A DNA stretch of 64,000 bases. Source: Chryseobacterium limigenitum (GTDB lineage: Bacteria; Bacteroidota; Bacteroidia; Flavobacteriales; Weeksellaceae). Location: assembly GCF_900114875.1 (NCBI RefSeq), contig NZ_FPKW01000018.1, positions 1 through 64,000 on the forward strand, in the 5' to 3' direction. A program made the position numbers and the translations under genes. Below, piece by piece: positions 1 to 7,112 of this stretch (position 1 is its first letter; every line of letters begins with the position of its first letter). The notes beneath the pieces were generated by a model. It ran no database searches, was not told the origin of the DNA, and saw only the letters and a list, made by a program, of their open reading frames with translations.

Positions 1-330
1 AGAAAAAGCGTACAATTTATCTGATGGCCTGAGGAAAATTTACAATCAAAACATTCAAAAATCCGTTGCACTGTTGAAATTGGCACATTGGTTTAAAGAG
101 GTGGAAGAATCAGGATTTAAAGCTTTCTCAGTGCTCAGAAAAACCATAATGAATCATTACAATGAGATTCTCAATTATTTTGAAAGAAGAAGCACGAATG
201 CTTCCGCCGAGTCTTTCAATGCTAAAATAAAAAACTTCAGAGTACAATTAAGAGGCGTGCGGGATAAAGCATTTTTCCTCTTCAGGTTGTCTAAACTTTT
301 TGCCTAGTCCCCAAGTTTTGAGATTGATCC
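1..330 (+). mobile_element. 3' end of an insertion sequence (DDE transposase type)
   Basis: The left edge cuts through an IS. The C-terminal part of a transposase is open from the window edge to a TAG at 305-307. It is followed by a short tail, CCCCAAGTTTTGAGATTGATCC (about 308-330, given here as its position range), of the kind that ends ISL3/ISAon1-type elements. The exact terminal repeat and any target duplication cannot be set because the left end is outside the window. Confidence 0.55.
2..307 (+). CDS. Transposase, C-terminal fragment (ISL3/ISAon1-like), partial at left edge
   Basis: The reading frame is open from base 2, so the coding region begins upstream of the window; the first in-frame start inside it (TTG at 74) is not the real start. 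The visible 101 residues end with NASAESFNAKIKNFR, then RGVRDKAFFLFRL. The ESFN..K-K.....RG pattern with a late acidic residue is typical of the last segment of DDE transposases of the ISL3 superfamily common in Bacteroidota. Whether the copy is intact cannot be judged. Two hairpins and a T-rich stretch follow at 402-475 and could stop its transcript. Confidence 0.7.
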   Translation, partial: EKAYNLSDGLRKIYNQNIQKSVALLKLAHWFKEVEESGFKAFSVLRKTIMNHYNEILNYFERRSTNASAESFNAKIKNFRVQLRGVRDKAFFLFRLSKLFA

Positions 331-401
331 CTTTTTGTTACCACTTTCTGCAAGATGTACAATCGTTAGACTGCCTGTTAGTCGGCTTTCCCTGAATTTT
401 T

Positions 402-475
402 CGTGACCCATTTTCAAATTTTCAAGATGGGTCACGGAATAGGTCATATAAATCGTGACCTATTTTAATTTTTTT
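402..475 (+). terminator. Tandem hairpins after the transposase, second followed by a T run
   Basis: Two adjacent inverted repeats are visible. The first has 10-bp arms CGTGACCCAT/ATGGGTCACG (402-411 and 427-436). The second has 9-bp arms AATAGGTCA/TGACCTATT (438-446 and 456-464). The second is followed by a T-rich run. The halves are also related as direct repeats (TCGTGACCcATTT and TCGTGACCtATTT), so one hairpin looks like a diverged duplicate of the other. They may be a terminator for the IS transcript or part of the IS boundary. Confidence 0.45.
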
Positions 476-494
476 TGATTCTAGCGCAAAACAA

Positions 495-528
495 AAAACG
501 CTGTAAACATCAATGTTTACAGCGTTTT
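495..528. terminator. Perfect 16-bp stem terminator (bidirectional), downstream of tRNA-Ser
   Basis: A perfect inverted repeat has arms AAAACGCTGTAAACAT (495-510) and its complement (513-528), with a 2-base loop. A-runs flank the 5' arm and T-runs the 3' arm, so it can act on both strands. On the minus strand it lies 25 bases past the 3' end of tRNA-Ser, its likely client. Confidence 0.8.
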
Positions 529-552
529 AGCTTATTTTAGTTTCTCAACCAG

Positions 553-637
553 CGGAGAGAGAGGGATTCGAACCCCCGGACCTGTTACAGTCAATAGTTT
601 TCAAGACTATCGCAATCGACCACTCTGCCATCTCTCC
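553..637 (-). tRNA. tRNA-Ser (anticodon TGA)
   Basis: Read on the minus strand, the 85-base sequence starts GGAGAGATGGCAGAGTGG and closes with TCTCTCC plus discriminator G; the 7-bp acceptor stem GGAGAGA/TCTCTCC pairs perfectly. The T arm carries GGTTCGAATCCC. The anticodon stem-loop is ATAGTCTTGAAAACTAT, giving anticodon TGA. The long variable arm between anticodon and T arms is the class II (Ser) hallmark. No CCA is encoded. It has its own promoter (672-702) and terminator (495-528). Confidence 0.97.
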
Positions 638-671
638 AAAAACTCCGATCGTATCGTTGTTTTCAGTGGTG

Positions 672-702
672 CAAATATAGAAAGTTTTTCAATTCTGTCA
701 AA
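672..702 (-). promoter_or_regulatory. Bacteroidota-type promoter for tRNA-Ser
   Basis: On the minus strand TATATTTG (672-679) matches the -7 consensus TAnnTTTG. A TTTG (699-702) lies 19 bases upstream, within the usual spacing for the -33 element. The predicted start is about 30 bases before the tRNA 5' end. Confidence 0.65.
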
Positions 703-780
703 ACATTTTCAAAAGAATTTCAATCAAAAAACAATAATCACCTAGAAATCAACTTAATTATTTTTCACAAACATCGACTG

Positions 781-1149
781 CTACAGTGAAGTTTGAATTT
801 TCATTCCTAAAATTACAGCTCCAAATCCTAAAACCAGACTTAATAAAACATATAAAGATAAGATTCCGAATTGTTGATTATGCCACAAAGAATAATTTTC
901 CACAGAGAAAGTAGAAAAAGTAGTGTATCCTCCACAAAGTCCTGTAATTAAAAGAAGTTTTAATGAATTGTCGCTCCTCATAAAATAAGAAGTCAGAAAA
1001 CCAATGAGAAGACATCCTGTAATGTTCACCAAAAAAGTTCCCATTGGAAATGAATTTATATTCCAAAGTTTTTGGGTATAATTTGATATCAAATACCTCA
1101 AAATACTCCCTAAACCGCCGCCAATAAATATGTAAAAAAGATTTCTCAT
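781..1149 (-). CDS. crcB: Fluoride ion channel CrcB/Fluc
   Basis: This 122-residue, four-helix inner-membrane protein exports fluoride as a dual-topology dimer. The family signatures are clear: GGGLGSILRY near the N terminus and GLCGGYTTFSTFSVE in the middle, where the conserved Phe and Thr-rich break lie. I place the start at ATG 1147-1149. A longer frame begins with TTG at 1170, but that start falls inside the trxB terminator hairpin. A single crcB copy suggests a homodimeric Fluc channel. No fluoride-riboswitch sequence is recognisable upstream. It is transcribed in the same direction as trxB but separated from it by a terminator. Confidence 0.93.
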   Translation of the reverse strand: MRNLFYIFIGGGLGSILRYLISNYTQKLWNINSFPMGTFLVNITGCLLIGFLTSYFMRSDNSLKLLLITGLCGGYTTFSTFSVENYSLWHNQQFGILSLYVLLSLVLGFGAVILGMKIQTSL

Positions 1150-1159
1150 CGTAAAAAAC

Positions 1160-1182
1160 AAACGCACCAAAAAGGTGCGTTT
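1160..1182 (-). terminator. Rho-independent terminator of trxB
   Basis: Arms AAACGCACC (1160-1168) and GGTGCGTTT (1174-1182) enclose a 5-base loop. On the minus strand the hairpin is followed by GTTTGTTTTTT. It lies 19 bases past the trxB stop and just before the crcB start. Confidence 0.85.
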
Positions 1183-1201
1183 TATATTTTAAAATTAATT
1201 A

Positions 1202-2143
1202 TTAATGTAATTCAGCTAAATATTTTTCAGCATCCATTGCAGACATACATCCACTTCCGGCCGCTGTAATAGCTTGTCTGTAGATATGATCCTGAACATC
1301 TCCTGCTGCAAAAACTCCAGGAAGATTGGTTCTTGTAGAACCTTTTTCAGTTACGATATATCCGTTTTCATCAAGGTCGATTTGTCCTGCAAAAATATCG
1401 GTATTCGGTTTGTGACCGATTGCGATAAAAATTCCGTGAACATCGATTGTAGATTTTTCCTGAGTTTGGTTGTTGATAGCAACCGCTCTTTCTACCAAAT
1501 TGTTTTCACCTTCGATACCAATTAATTCGTGGAAAAATTTCACTTCAATATTCGGTGTATTCTGAACTCTGTGGATCATTGCTTTTGACGCTCTGAACTC
1601 CCCTTTTCTCACCAACATCGTAACTTTATTGACCAATTTAGCAAGGTAAGTTGCTTCTTCTGCCGCCGTATCACCTGCTCCAACTACCACAACATCTTTC
1701 CCTCTGTAGAAAAATCCGTCACATGTAGCACAAGCTGAAACTCCTCCTCCATTGTACTTTTTCTCGTCATCAAGACCTAAATATTTTGCTGTAGCTCCTG
1801 TTGAAATAATTACTGTTTTAGCAAAAATCTCTTTAGTTCCGGCATATAATTTATGAACTCCTCCAACTTCTTTAGAGAATTCAACTTTAGTGATCATTTC
1901 GTAATGAACTTTAGTATCAAATCTTTCTGCCTGTTTTTGCAAATCCATCATCATTTCCGGGCCTGTAATCCCTGCCGGATATCCTGGAAAGTTGTCAACT
2001 TCTGTGGTTGTCGTTAATTGTCCGCCCGGCTCCAAACCTGTGTATAATTCAGGTTTTAAGTCTGCTCTTGCTGCATAAATTGCCGCTGTGAAACCAGAAG
2101 GTCCAGATCCAACGATCACACAATCTAAAATGTTTTGCTCCAT
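1202..2143 (-). CDS. trxB: Thioredoxin-disulfide reductase
   Basis: This cytosolic NADPH-dependent flavoprotein of 313 residues reduces thioredoxin. The FAD-binding GSGPSGFTAA motif is at about residues 12-21, the redox CATC at 138-141 and the NADPH-binding GAGDTA at about 155-160. A second FAD-contact region, AAGDVQD, is near the C terminus. Length and motif order are those of the low-molecular-weight bacterial enzyme. The ATG at 2143 is the only sensible start. A strong terminator follows at 1160-1182, so it is probably monocistronic. Confidence 0.97.
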   Translation of the reverse strand: MEQNILDCVIVGSGPSGFTAAIYAARADLKPELYTGLEPGGQLTTTTEVDNFPGYPAGITGPEMMMDLQKQAERFDTKVHYEMITKVEFSKEVGGVHKLYAGTKEIFAKTVIISTGATAKYLGLDDEKKYNGGGVSACATCDGFFYRGKDVVVVGAGDTAAEEATYLAKLVNKVTMLVRKGEFRASKAMIHRVQNTPNIEVKFFHELIGIEGENNLVERAVAINNQTQEKSTIDVHGIFIAIGHKPNTDIFAGQIDLDENGYIVTEKGSTRTNLPGVFAAGDVQDHIYRQAITAAGSGCMSAMDAEKYLAELH

Positions 2144-2279
2144 AATTTGCTTTTCAAAAAATTTAAAAATTTCCGACTGCTAATTTCGGAATTTTTAATA
2201 TGTAATTAAAGTTATTTTAATGATACTTGTCAATATTTAATATGTGAATAGTCGATTAGTTTTTGTCAATAAATCAATT

Positions 2280-2339
2280 GTCAATAGTGAATTTTTTATC
2301 ACGTAAAAATTGACACGTGAAACGAATTGACCATTCACA
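2280..2339. repeat. Dispersed intergenic repeat C, copy 1
   Basis: A 17-base block (2280-2296, reverse complement AAAAATTCACTATTGAC) and a 14-base block ATTGACCATTCACA (2326-2339) both recur exactly at 23218-23234 and 23237-23250. The first block is inverted relative to the second here but in the same orientation there. The 205-base trxB-holA gap holds nothing else that I can support. Confidence 0.6.
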
Positions 2340-2348
2340 ATTCACCTT

Positions 2349-3386
2349 CTAAACTTTCATCTTAATCTTATCAACATTGATAATCTTGTAAACCAATTCT
2401 TTGATCAATTCCGCTTCGCTCATATTTACCGCTCCAAGACCTTTTCCTTTCATATCAAATTCTCTCAAAATTGAGATCACTCTTGTGGCATGTTTTAAAG
2501 GATATAATCTTGCACTTTCGGCATAATCTTTTACAAAATAAGGATTAATTCCCATCTGTGAAGCGATAACCTGTGGCGGCTGACCAGCCATCGTATTGTA
2601 AATGATAACATTGGAAAAGTAGCTGTACAAATTAGCCAACATCATTACGAAAGGGTTATTTTTAGGATTTTTGCCCATAAAATGTGCAATTTTAAAAGCT
2701 GCATTGGCATTTTTTGTTCCTAAAGCTTTCTGTAATTCAAAGACATTGTATTCTTTACTGATCCCGATGTGGTTTTCGATAATTGTTCCGTCAAGCACTT
2801 CTCCCTCTTTAAGGATTATTTTTAATTTATTCAGTTCATTGGCAATTCTGGAAAGATCGTTTCCAAGGTATTCTGCCAAGAGATTTGAAATATTCGGAGC
2901 CGTTTTTATTTTTAATTTGAGACATTCATCAGCGATCCATTTTGGAAGATTATTTTCCCTGATAGATTCGCTCAGAAAAAGGGCTTTTGCTTTATCTAAA
3001 GCTTTCGTAACCTTTTTTCGACTGTCTAACTTCTTGTGTTTGTGAGCAAAAACCAAAACCGTTGACGGAACAGGATTTTCAACATAAGCTTCTAACGCTC
3101 TTCCTTCTTCTTCATTCAGCTTTAAATCCTGCGCTTCTTTTACGATAATTACCTGCTTGTCTCCCATCATCGGAAACTGCCTCGCTAACGAAAGAATTTC
3201 CTGATAAGTAGTATCTTTTCCGTAGGTAACAGTCTGGTTGAAAGCTTTTTCGTCTTCTTCCAAAAAGTCGTGTTCAAGAGCTTTTACTGCTGAATCAATA
3301 AAATAAGGTTCATCTCCGTGGAAAAAATAAATAGGTAAAACTTCTTTATTTTTAATATTTTTGAGGATTAAATCTAATTCTTTCAT
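2349..3386 (-). CDS. holA: DNA polymerase III subunit delta
   Basis: This is the clamp-loader delta subunit (345 residues), which opens the beta clamp. The N-terminal AAA+-like fold begins with the conserved LPIYFFHGDEPYFID, followed by QVIIVKEAQDL and VLVFAHKHKKLDSRK. The C-terminal collar region contains ALGTKNANAAFKIAHF. The frame can be extended upstream by 51 codons, but that extension would run through the start of the divergent gene at 3396 and has no family similarity. The ATG at 3384-3386 is therefore chosen. Only 9 bases separate the two divergent start codons. Confidence 0.93.
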   Translation of the reverse strand: MKELDLILKNIKNKEVLPIYFFHGDEPYFIDSAVKALEHDFLEEDEKAFNQTVTYGKDTTYQEILSLARQFPMMGDKQVIIVKEAQDLKLNEEEGRALEAYVENPVPSTVLVFAHKHKKLDSRKKVTKALDKAKALFLSESIRENNLPKWIADECLKLKIKTAPNISNLLAEYLGNDLSRIANELNKLKIILKEGEVLDGTIIENHIGISKEYNVFELQKALGTKNANAAFKIAHFMGKNPKNNPFVMMLANLYSYFSNVIIYNTMAGQPPQVIASQMGINPYFVKDYAESARLYPLKHATRVISILREFDMKGKGLGAVNMSEAELIKELVYKIINVDKIKMKV

Positions 3387-3395
3387 CTTACTATA

Positions 3396-3824
3396 ATGGA
3401 ACTCCCAAAACTGAATTTTCAGGAAACTTTTGATTTTAAATTCAAGAAAGACAAAGATAAGTTTTTTATTTATGATGTCGTTCGTAAAACTTACCTTTTG
3501 CTCACCCCCGAAGAATGGGTGCGGCAGCATTGGATACATTATTATCTCACCGTGAAATCCTATTCTGTATCCGCTTTAATTACCGAAAAAAAGATTGTTT
3601 TAAATGGTTTGACGAAAAGAATTGACCTTTTGGTTACCGAAAAAGCACAGCCAAAAATCCTGATCGAATGTAAAGCTCCGCAAATTAAATTAACGGAAAA
3701 AACATTTGAGCAAACTGCAAGATATAACTCTATTATCGGAGCAAAAGAAATTGTTTTGACGAATGGTTTGCAGCACATTCATGCGTTTTATGAAAATGAA
3801 GAATACCAATTTTATAAACCTTAA
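3396..3824 (+). CDS. Conserved protein with HsdR N-terminal (PD-(D/E)xK-like) domain
   Basis: This 142-residue soluble protein is recognisable as the short Bacteroidota family annotated as type I restriction enzyme R-subunit N-terminal domain protein. The nuclease-fold core is visible: RIDLLV (Asp77) then ILIECKAP (Glu91, Lys93), a D...ExK arrangement. No helicase, specificity or methyltransferase gene is nearby, so this is not a restriction system. It is a stand-alone domain of unknown role, divergent from holA at 9 bases. A DNA-repair or replication-associated nuclease is possible but unproven. Confidence 0.8.
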   Translation: MELPKLNFQETFDFKFKKDKDKFFIYDVVRKTYLLLTPEEWVRQHWIHYYLTVKSYSVSALITEKKIVLNGLTKRIDLLVTEKAQPKILIECKAPQIKLTEKTFEQTARYNSIIGAKEIVLTNGLQHIHAFYENEEYQFYKP

Positions 3825-3886
3825 TACGTTATAACATTCTATTAATCGATGTTGTAAGTTATTTTTATTAATTTAGATGAGGATTT

Positions 3887-3921
3887 CGTCGTTGCGAGGA
3901 GCGAAGCGACGAAGCAATGAC
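3887..3921. repeat. GTCATTGCGA-type dispersed palindromic repeat, copy 1
   Basis: The block GTTGCGAGGAGCGAAG followed by CGACGAAGCAATGAC has outer 6-bp arms TCGTCG/CGACGA. Related copies lie at 33751-33779 and, inverted, at 33826-33859. It is noncoding and sits between the HsdR-N-like gene and the possible flavo-1-like RNA. Confidence 0.6.
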
Positions 3922-3939
3922 AAACATCTGTAAATCCGA

Positions 3940-4020
3940 CAAATACCCTAGCCCCGATTGCAGTGAAAATCCTTTTTTGAAAAAAAAGATTGCAACGGAA
4001 AGCGGGATTAAGCTCCTAAA
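3940..4020 (+). ncRNA. Possible flavo-1-like structured RNA
   Basis: The stretch has TAGCCCCGATTGCAGTG at 3950-3966, a central CTTTTTT/AAAAAAG hairpin (about 3972-3989) and GCGGGATTAAGCTCC at 4002-4016. CCCG can pair with CGGG and AGC with GCT, closing a multi-part stem. From memory, this TAGCCCCGAT...AGCGGGAxxAGCTCC signature is extremely common between genes of Flavobacteriia and resembles the flavo-1 RNA motif. It ends 18 bases before the dienelactone-hydrolase start. A covariance-model search would be needed to confirm it. Confidence 0.5.
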
Positions 4021-4037
4021 AAAATAAATTACAAAAT

Positions 4038-4781
4038 ATGATACGTTCAATCTTACTAACAGCATTTCTAATGACTTCAGGAACAATTTTCAGTCAGAAT
4101 CTTAAAACGGTTTCTTATCAGGACGGTTCGCAAAAACTTAACGGTTTGGTAACTTCCAATGCCGGTAAAAAGCTTCCCGGAGTTCTGATTCTTCCTGCAT
4201 GGAAAGGAATTGATGATGAAGCAAAAACGGCTGCCGCTGAATTGGAAAAACAAGGCTACATTGCTTTTGTTGCTGATATTTATGGCGAAGGAAATATTCC
4301 GGCTGACGGTGATTCTGCTGCAAAAACTTCAGGATATTACAAAAAGAATTATGAAGCGTATCAGAAACGAATTTCGCTGGCTTTGGAACAATTAAAGAAA
4401 AACGGTGCTATTTCAGATAAAATTGCTGTGATTGGCTATTGTTTCGGAGGAACGGGAGCTTTAGAGTCTGCGAGAGGAAGTCTGCCTGTTGTGGGAGTTG
4501 TTTCCATCCACGGAAGTATTGGGAAAGACCAAACCCGAAAAAACGGAGCAATCTCTACTAAAATTTTAGTTGAAAATCCTGCGGATGACAAAGGTGTGAC
4601 TCCGGAAGATTACAATAATCTGATCAAAGAAATGAATGAAGGAAATGCGGATTGGCAGATTATCACTTATGCGCATTCAAAACACACTTTTACTGATCCG
4701 AAATCACCGGATTATAATGAAGTGATGGCCAAAAGAGCCTGGAACCACACGTTGATGTTTTTGAAGGAAATCCTTAAATAG
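4038..4781 (+). CDS. Exported dienelactone hydrolase family protein
   Basis: This 247-residue alpha/beta hydrolase carries an N-terminal signal peptide ending TIFSQ (about residues 1-20). The nucleophile elbow GYCFGG has Cys135, the nucleophile of carboxymethylenebutenolidase-type enzymes. The acid is probably Asp183/184 in ENPADDKG and the base His213 or His216 in YAHSKHTF. Export is unusual for classical dienelactone hydrolases, which are cytosolic, but this secreted form is widespread in Bacteroidota. The substrate is unknown. A possible structured RNA lies immediately upstream. Confidence 0.85.
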   Translation: MIRSILLTAFLMTSGTIFSQNLKTVSYQDGSQKLNGLVTSNAGKKLPGVLILPAWKGIDDEAKTAAAELEKQGYIAFVADIYGEGNIPADGDSAAKTSGYYKKNYEAYQKRISLALEQLKKNGAISDKIAVIGYCFGGTGALESARGSLPVVGVVSIHGSIGKDQTRKNGAISTKILVENPADDKGVTPEDYNNLIKEMNEGNADWQIITYAHSKHTFTDPKSPDYNEVMAKRAWNHTLMFLKEILK

Positions 4782-4795
4782 TGTAACAATTTATC

Positions 4796-4854
4796 AATCT
4801 AACAGTGTAACAATTTTACAGCTATTAATTGGTACATTTTTACACTGTTAGATT
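4796..4854. repeat. 15-bp inverted repeat between convergent genes
   Basis: Perfect arms AATCTAACAGTGTAA (4796-4810) and complement (4840-4854) are separated by 29 bases. The surrounding TGTAACAAT/ATTGTTACA extends the symmetry. It sits exactly between two convergent genes and may terminate both transcripts. The long loop and the repetition of GTGTAACAAT suggest a mobile or REP-like origin. Confidence 0.6.
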
Positions 4855-4866
4855 GTTACATTTATT

Positions 4867-5226
4867 TTACTCTTCTCTATTCACCAATTCCATTGAAAAG
4901 GCAGGAAGACAAATTGCAACATATTCACAAGGTTCAGCAAACGGATTGCTGTAACGAACTCTCGCTCCTTTTTCGACCAAAATACTTTGCCCTTTTTCAA
5001 GGATTATAACTTCTCCTTCTATTTCAAATTGTTTTTTACCGGAAATAATTACGGTATATTCATCAAATTGAGGAGTCTGATGCGGTTCACTCCAATCCGG
5101 CGGAGCGACCATGTGAGCAATTGAAATATTAGAATTTTGGGTAGAATTTCCCCAATGTTCTTCAATTAGTTTTCCGTCTGTGGTAGGAACTACAAACGGT
5201 GATTTTTGGATTTTAAATTTTTTCAT
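4867..5226 (-). CDS. Cupin-domain protein
   Basis: This 119-residue single-cupin protein shows the barrel features PHQTPQFDEYTVIISG (His/Glu metal-ligand motif 1) and a later G-x5-x4 turn around ILEKGQSILVEKG. The ATG at 5224-5226 overlaps the stop codon of the upstream acetyltransferase gene as ATGA, so the two are translationally coupled. A slightly longer frame would need TTG. The ligand cannot be told from sequence; sugar-phosphate, small-molecule sensing or isomerase roles are all possible. Confidence 0.8.
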   Translation of the reverse strand: MKKFKIQKSPFVVPTTDGKLIEEHWGNSTQNSNISIAHMVAPPDWSEPHQTPQFDEYTVIISGKKQFEIEGEVIILEKGQSILVEKGARVRYSNPFAEPCEYVAICLPAFSMELVNREE

Positions 5227-5750
5227 GACCAATTTTCTTTTTTGATTTCGTATACAAAATTAGTTCTTGTAGGTTCTCCGAAATAAGCAACTTCCTCTTC
5301 CGCAATCTTCTCTCCTCCAAGCCTTTCCAAAGCAATCTGCGAACGGAAATTCTCTTTACCAATATGGAAAAATACGTTGTCTACAAACTGGAAAATATAA
5401 TCCAGCATTAATTTTTTGACCTTTGGATTGATTCCTTTTCCCCAAGATTTTGTCCCGTAAAAAGTATAGCCAATGAAAATACCATTTTTATTTTCATCAA
5501 AATCATAAAAACGCGTACTTCCCAAGAAATATCCGGAACCTTTATCTATAATTTTAAAAGCACCTTCGCTTTCTATCGCACCTTTGAAAAAGTTTTCAAA
5601 AACTTCTCTTTGGTAACGATCTTTATTAGGGTGCTGTTCCCAAACTTTAGGATCAGAAGCAACTTCGTATAAAGACTCAAAATCCCCTTGCTGTAAGGGG
5701 ATTAATTGATATTCTTGATTTTCTAAAATAGGTTGAATAGAAAAGTTCAT
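5223..5750 (-). CDS. GNAT-family N-acetyltransferase (RimJ/RimL type)
   Basis: The 175 residues have the layout of ribosomal-protein/small-molecule N-acetyltransferases of the Acetyltransf_3 group. The N terminus has IPLQQGDFESLYEVASDP. The central strand pair is GSTRFYDFDE. The acetyl-CoA pyrophosphate loop is degenerate (GTKSWGKGINPKVKKLML), and FHIGKENFRSQIALERLGG is the characteristic x-N-x-x-S-x-x-x-x-E-x-L-G segment. The gene is the first of a two-gene unit with the cupin gene, joined by an ATGA overlap. The acceptor is unknown. Confidence 0.85.
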   Translation of the reverse strand: MNFSIQPILENQEYQLIPLQQGDFESLYEVASDPKVWEQHPNKDRYQREVFENFFKGAIESEGAFKIIDKGSGYFLGSTRFYDFDENKNGIFIGYTFYGTKSWGKGINPKVKKLMLDYIFQFVDNVFFHIGKENFRSQIALERLGGEKIAEEEVAYFGEPTRTNFVYEIKKENWS

Positions 5751-5800
5751 CTGTAAATATTTATTTTTTTAAGGTCAGATGTAATCTTACGATTTCATTC

Positions 5801-6406
5801 TTAGCTTTTTGTTTTTGCAGCGTCTGATTCGATTTTCTTGATCTCTTTCAGTTTTTCAGCAATTTTGGTTACTGCTTCCGGTTTTGCCGGTTTCAAAGCC
5901 ACTTCTGCCTGAGCAAGATCCCATTTCAATACTAAATTTGCAGAATTTTCATCTGTTGGGTTTAATGTAATTTCAAACCACTCCTGCTTGTCTGACAATT
6001 TGTTAACCGGAACTGTAACGTCTACAACATCCTGTTTTGGATCATAAGTATATGCTCCCCACTGTTGGAAATCTTTGTTTAAGATCACTTTCCATTCTTT
6101 TTCTGTAGGAACGATGAACAATCCGTAAGTTCCTGCAGCAACGATTTTTCCACCGAAGTTAACCGACTGTCCGAATGTAATTTTTGTAGAAGAGTTTGCT
6201 CCCGCTCTCCAGACCTGCCCGTAAGGAACCAGTTCTCCGAAGATTTTACGACCTTTCACTCCCGGTCTTCCGTAATCGATGGTAATTTTAGACATTGAAA
6301 ACTGCTGCTCTACCTGTTGACGCGGACTTGCTGCCGGTACCGAGTAGTCTTGTGCAAAACTGAAAGCTGAAGCTGATATGCAAAGTGCAAATAGTAACTT
6401 TTTCAC
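5801..6406 (-). CDS. Exported DUF2911 protein
   Basis: A 201-residue protein of the Bacteroidota DUF2911 family, recognisable by PRQQVEQQFSMSKITIDYGRP near the N terminus, then GELVPYGQVWRAGAN and AGTYGLFIVP. I choose the GTG at 6404-6406 because it gives a clean signal peptide (MKKLLFALCISASAFSFAQ). The frame can be extended to a TTG at 6439, which would add eleven residues before the basic region and overlap ogt. The C-terminal tail is Lys/Glu rich. Function is unknown; periplasmic location is inferred. Confidence 0.8.
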   Translation of the reverse strand: MKKLLFALCISASAFSFAQDYSVPAASPRQQVEQQFSMSKITIDYGRPGVKGRKIFGELVPYGQVWRAGANSSTKITFGQSVNFGGKIVAAGTYGLFIVPTEKEWKVILNKDFQQWGAYTYDPKQDVVDVTVPVNKLSDKQEWFEITLNPTDENSANLVLKWDLAQAEVALKPAKPEAVTKIAEKLKEIKKIESDAAKTKS

Positions 6407-6435
6407 GTGTAAATTTTTGTTTAAAAATACGAAAA

Positions 6436-6948
6436 TCAAAACAAAATAGCCTTCTCCAATTCTAATAATTTTTGTTTTCTCCAGATTCCGCCTGCGTAGC
6501 CTACCAATTCGCCGTTTGAGCCAATTACCCGATGGCAGGGAATTAAAATAGCTATTTTATTGATTCCGTTAGCCGTTCCTACCGCTCGGATCGCTTTTGG
6601 ATTTCCCAAAAACTCGGACTGCTGTTTGTAGGTTCTGGTCTCTCCTATCGGAATTTCACGCAAAAGATTCCAAACATTTTTCTGAAATTCTGTTCCTGTT
6701 ACAAATAATGGAACGTCAAATTGTTGTCTTTTTCCTTCAAAATATTCTGTTAATTCTTCTTCAAGCTGCTTGAAATGCTTGTTTTCACCTTGTACAATTT
6801 CTGCATGTAAAGCTTTAGATAACGAAGTGAATTGCTTTTCCATATTCTTTCGGTCTGTAAATTCAAGCAGACAAATACCTTCATCTACAGCGCACGCAAA
6901 CATTTCGCCAAGAGGTGTTTTTATTATTTTGCGATATATATTTTCCAT
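6436..6948 (-). CDS. ogt: Methylated-DNA--protein-cysteine methyltransferase
   Basis: A cytosolic suicide repair enzyme (170 residues) that takes the alkyl group from O6-methylguanine. The active-site motif IPCHRVIG has acceptor Cys138. It is preceded by the helix-turn-helix RAVGTANG and the Arg finger region, and followed by YAGG. Length matches Ogt-type enzymes without the Ada N-terminal domain. No Ada-like regulator is nearby. Confidence 0.95.
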   Translation of the reverse strand: MENIYRKIIKTPLGEMFACAVDEGICLLEFTDRKNMEKQFTSLSKALHAEIVQGENKHFKQLEEELTEYFEGKRQQFDVPLFVTGTEFQKNVWNLLREIPIGETRTYKQQSEFLGNPKAIRAVGTANGINKIAILIPCHRVIGSNGELVGYAGGIWRKQKLLELEKAILF

Positions 6949-7112
6949 CGAATTAAAAATAATAAAATTCCGGCATTTTTTATCTGTTTATTTTGAATGA
7001 ATAATTCCGTTTGTAGAATATAAAGTATTCTGTCTTAATTAAGACTGATCATTTTCTGTTAAGTTCCAAAAATAAAAGGTAATTTACTTCCTTTAAAATA
7101 ACCCAATCATAC

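Noticed and set aside
1150-1201. Fluoride riboswitch upstream of crcB
   Set aside because: The only structure there is the trxB terminator hairpin; no riboswitch core is visible.
3387-3539. 51-codon N-terminal extension of holA
   Set aside because: It overlaps the divergent gene at 3396 and has no family similarity; ATG at 3386 gives the normal delta subunit.
3396-3824. Type I restriction system
   Set aside because: Only an isolated R-subunit N-terminal-like domain is present, with no helicase, HsdM or HsdS nearby.
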